Assembly: GCA_031373695.1 (NCBI GenBank)
Contig: JANMNC010000103.1
Coordinates: 1 to 12,744, forward strand
Source of the DNA: Methylotenera_A sp031373695
GTDB lineage: Bacteria; Pseudomonadota; Gammaproteobacteria; Burkholderiales; Methylophilaceae
Length of the DNA stretch: 12,744 nucleotides
Reading direction: 5' to 3'
This document shows positions 11,779 to 12,744 of this stretch, in pieces (position 1 is the first letter of the stretch; each line of letters begins with the position of its first letter). Made by a program: the position numbers and the translations under genes. The notes under the pieces are model-generated. The model worked only from the letters and a program-made list of their open reading frames with translations, did no database searches and had not been told where the DNA came from.

Positions 11779-12744
11779 TTACTGATAACGCAGCGCCTCT
11801 ATCGGGTTAAGTTGTGCTGCTTTTTTTGCAGGGTAAAAACCAAAAAACACGCCAATACTGGCAGCAACGCCAAAGGCAATCAGTACAGAGTTAAGCGAAA
11901 CAATCACTTCGGCTTGGGTAAGTTTTGCCACACCCAATGCCCCGCCTACACCAATGGCAATACCGATTAAACAACCTACAATTGAAATCACAATCGCTTC
12001 TAGTAAAAACTGCAGCAAAATATCGCGTTGGCGCGCGCCTATGGCCATGCGAATGCCGATTTCTCTTGTACGCTCAGTCACTGAAACAAGCATGATATTC
12101 ATAATGCCAATACCGCCCACGAGCAGAGAAACAGAGGCAATGGCGCCTAATAATAACGACATCGTGCGTGTGGTTTCGGCGGCTGAGTTGGCAATGGCGG
12201 TTAAGTTACGTACTGAAAAGTCGCTATCCATGCCTTCGCGAATATTATGGCGTTGGTTAAGTAAGCTGTTTAAACCTTGCTCAACCATAGGCATCACGTT
12301 ATCAGATTCGGCTTTTACTAAAATTTGACGCACGCTGCCTGGCAATTGGTTGCCGAATATTTTGCGTTGGGCGGTGGTAAGCGGCACGATGATCATGTCA
12401 TCTTGGTCGCGGCCATCTAAGCTTTGACCCTTGCTTGCCAACACGCCCAACACGACAAATGGGCTTGATTTAATCCGCAGTGTTTTACCTATTGGGTCAA
12501 TATCTGCGCCAAAAATATTGTCAGCTACCGTTTTGCCAATCAGCGCCACGCGCATGGCTGAGCGAATATCTGAGTCTGAAAATACATAACCATCGGTTAA
12601 ATCCCAAGAGCGCACTTCAAAGTAGCCCGGGGTGGTGCCAAGTACGTCGGTGTTCCAGTTGTTACTGCCAAACACCACTTGCGCTTTGCCCATGGTGACT
12701 GGCGCCATACCAAGTACACCGTCAAGCTCACCAATCGCATCTGC
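11779..12744 (-). CDS. ABC transporter permease, MacB/FtsX family, C-terminal part
   Basis: The reading frame is open to the right edge, so this is the C-terminal 321 residues of a longer protein. The ATG at 12708 is internal, because twelve further in-frame codons (ADAIGELDGVLG) precede it. The first 170 or so residues are the periplasmic MacB-PCD-like domain (GYFEVRSWDLTDGYVFSDSD, VALIGKTVADNIFG, DPIGKTLRI). Three membrane segments follow: TMSLLLGAIASVSLLVGGIGIMNI, the LEAIVISIVGCLIGIAIGVGGA region and SVLIAFGVAASIGVFFGFYPA. The family motif SVTERTREIGIRMAIGARQRDI lies between the first two. The protein ends NPIEALRYQ. Whether an ATPase domain is fused at the N-terminus (true MacB) or the protein is a separate permease cannot be seen. 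It would export macrolide-like compounds, peptides or siderophores with a membrane-fusion partner. It is convergent with, and separate from, the uptake genes. Confidence 0.9.
   Translation of the reverse strand, partial: ADAIGELDGVLGMAPVTMGKAQVVFGSNNWNTDVLGTTPGYFEVRSWDLTDGYVFSDSDIRSAMRVALIGKTVADNIFGADIDPIGKTLRIKSSPFVVLGVLASKGQSLDGRDQDDMIIVPLTTAQRKIFGNQLPGSVRQILVKAESDNVMPMVEQGLNSLLNQRHNIREGMDSDFSVRNLTAIANSAAETTRTMSLLLGAIASVSLLVGGIGIMNIMLVSVTERTREIGIRMAIGARQRDILLQFLLEAIVISIVGCLIGIAIGVGGALGVAKLTQAEVIVSLNSVLIAFGVAASIGVFFGFYPAKKAAQLNPIEALRYQ

Noticed and set aside
11954..12698. Rightward open frames of 124 and 72 codons at 11954-12328 and 12480-12698
   Set aside because: They lie opposite the clearly coding MacB/FtsX permease frame, have no ribosome binding site and no recognisable protein character.

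Overview
The window looks like a chromosomal segment from a fairly AT-rich Gram-negative proteobacterium. The acetolactate synthase, hemP/TonB arrangement and azurin fit a betaproteobacterium, possibly a Methylophilaceae-type methylotroph. That placement rests on my recall of protein style, not on a search. All complete genes read on the + strand. The two partial genes at the edges (acetolactate synthase on the left, a MacB/FtsX-type ABC permease on the right) read on the - strand.

Layout. (1) 1-519: N-terminal part of acetolactate synthase, leftward. (2) 520-678: divergent intergenic region with a good -35/-10 pair whose spacer and -10 carry a Fur-box-like site, so the rightward genes are probably iron-repressed. 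(3) 679-2260: a 99-aa unknown protein, a complete cysteine-free paralog of ribosomal protein S4, a multi-hairpin RNA-like element ending in a terminator-like stem and T-run, the haem-uptake small protein HemP, and an 81-aa CxxC protein. (4) 2268-4398: tonB, exbB and exbD, the energising complex for outer-membrane receptors. (5) 4638-8103: a FhuA-like TonB-dependent siderophore receptor, a secreted DUF4198-like protein whose mature N-terminus is predicted to be His, and an azurin. (6) 8288-11692: a haem/haemoglobin-type TonB-dependent receptor and a DUF6607-like secreted or periplasmic protein, behind a second Fur-like site. (7) 11719-11765: a strong bidirectional terminator, then the permease.

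How it works together. HemP, TonB-ExbB-ExbD and two TonB-dependent receptors make a metal/haem uptake locus. The inner-membrane motor would power both receptors. The receptor-DUF4198-azurin group suggests that one branch may concern copper rather than, or as well as, iron. The most unusual point is the S4 paralog lying behind a Fur-like promoter and directly in front of a folded leader ending at the hemP ribosome binding site. S4 proteins are known mRNA-binding autoregulators, and E. coli S4 has been reported to act in transcription antitermination. An S4-paralog-controlled switch for haem uptake is therefore a concrete, testable hypothesis; the sequence does not prove it.

No rRNA, tRNA, CRISPR array, insertion sequence or transposase was seen. 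No gene-free stretch exceeds 300 bases; the longest is 4399-4637.
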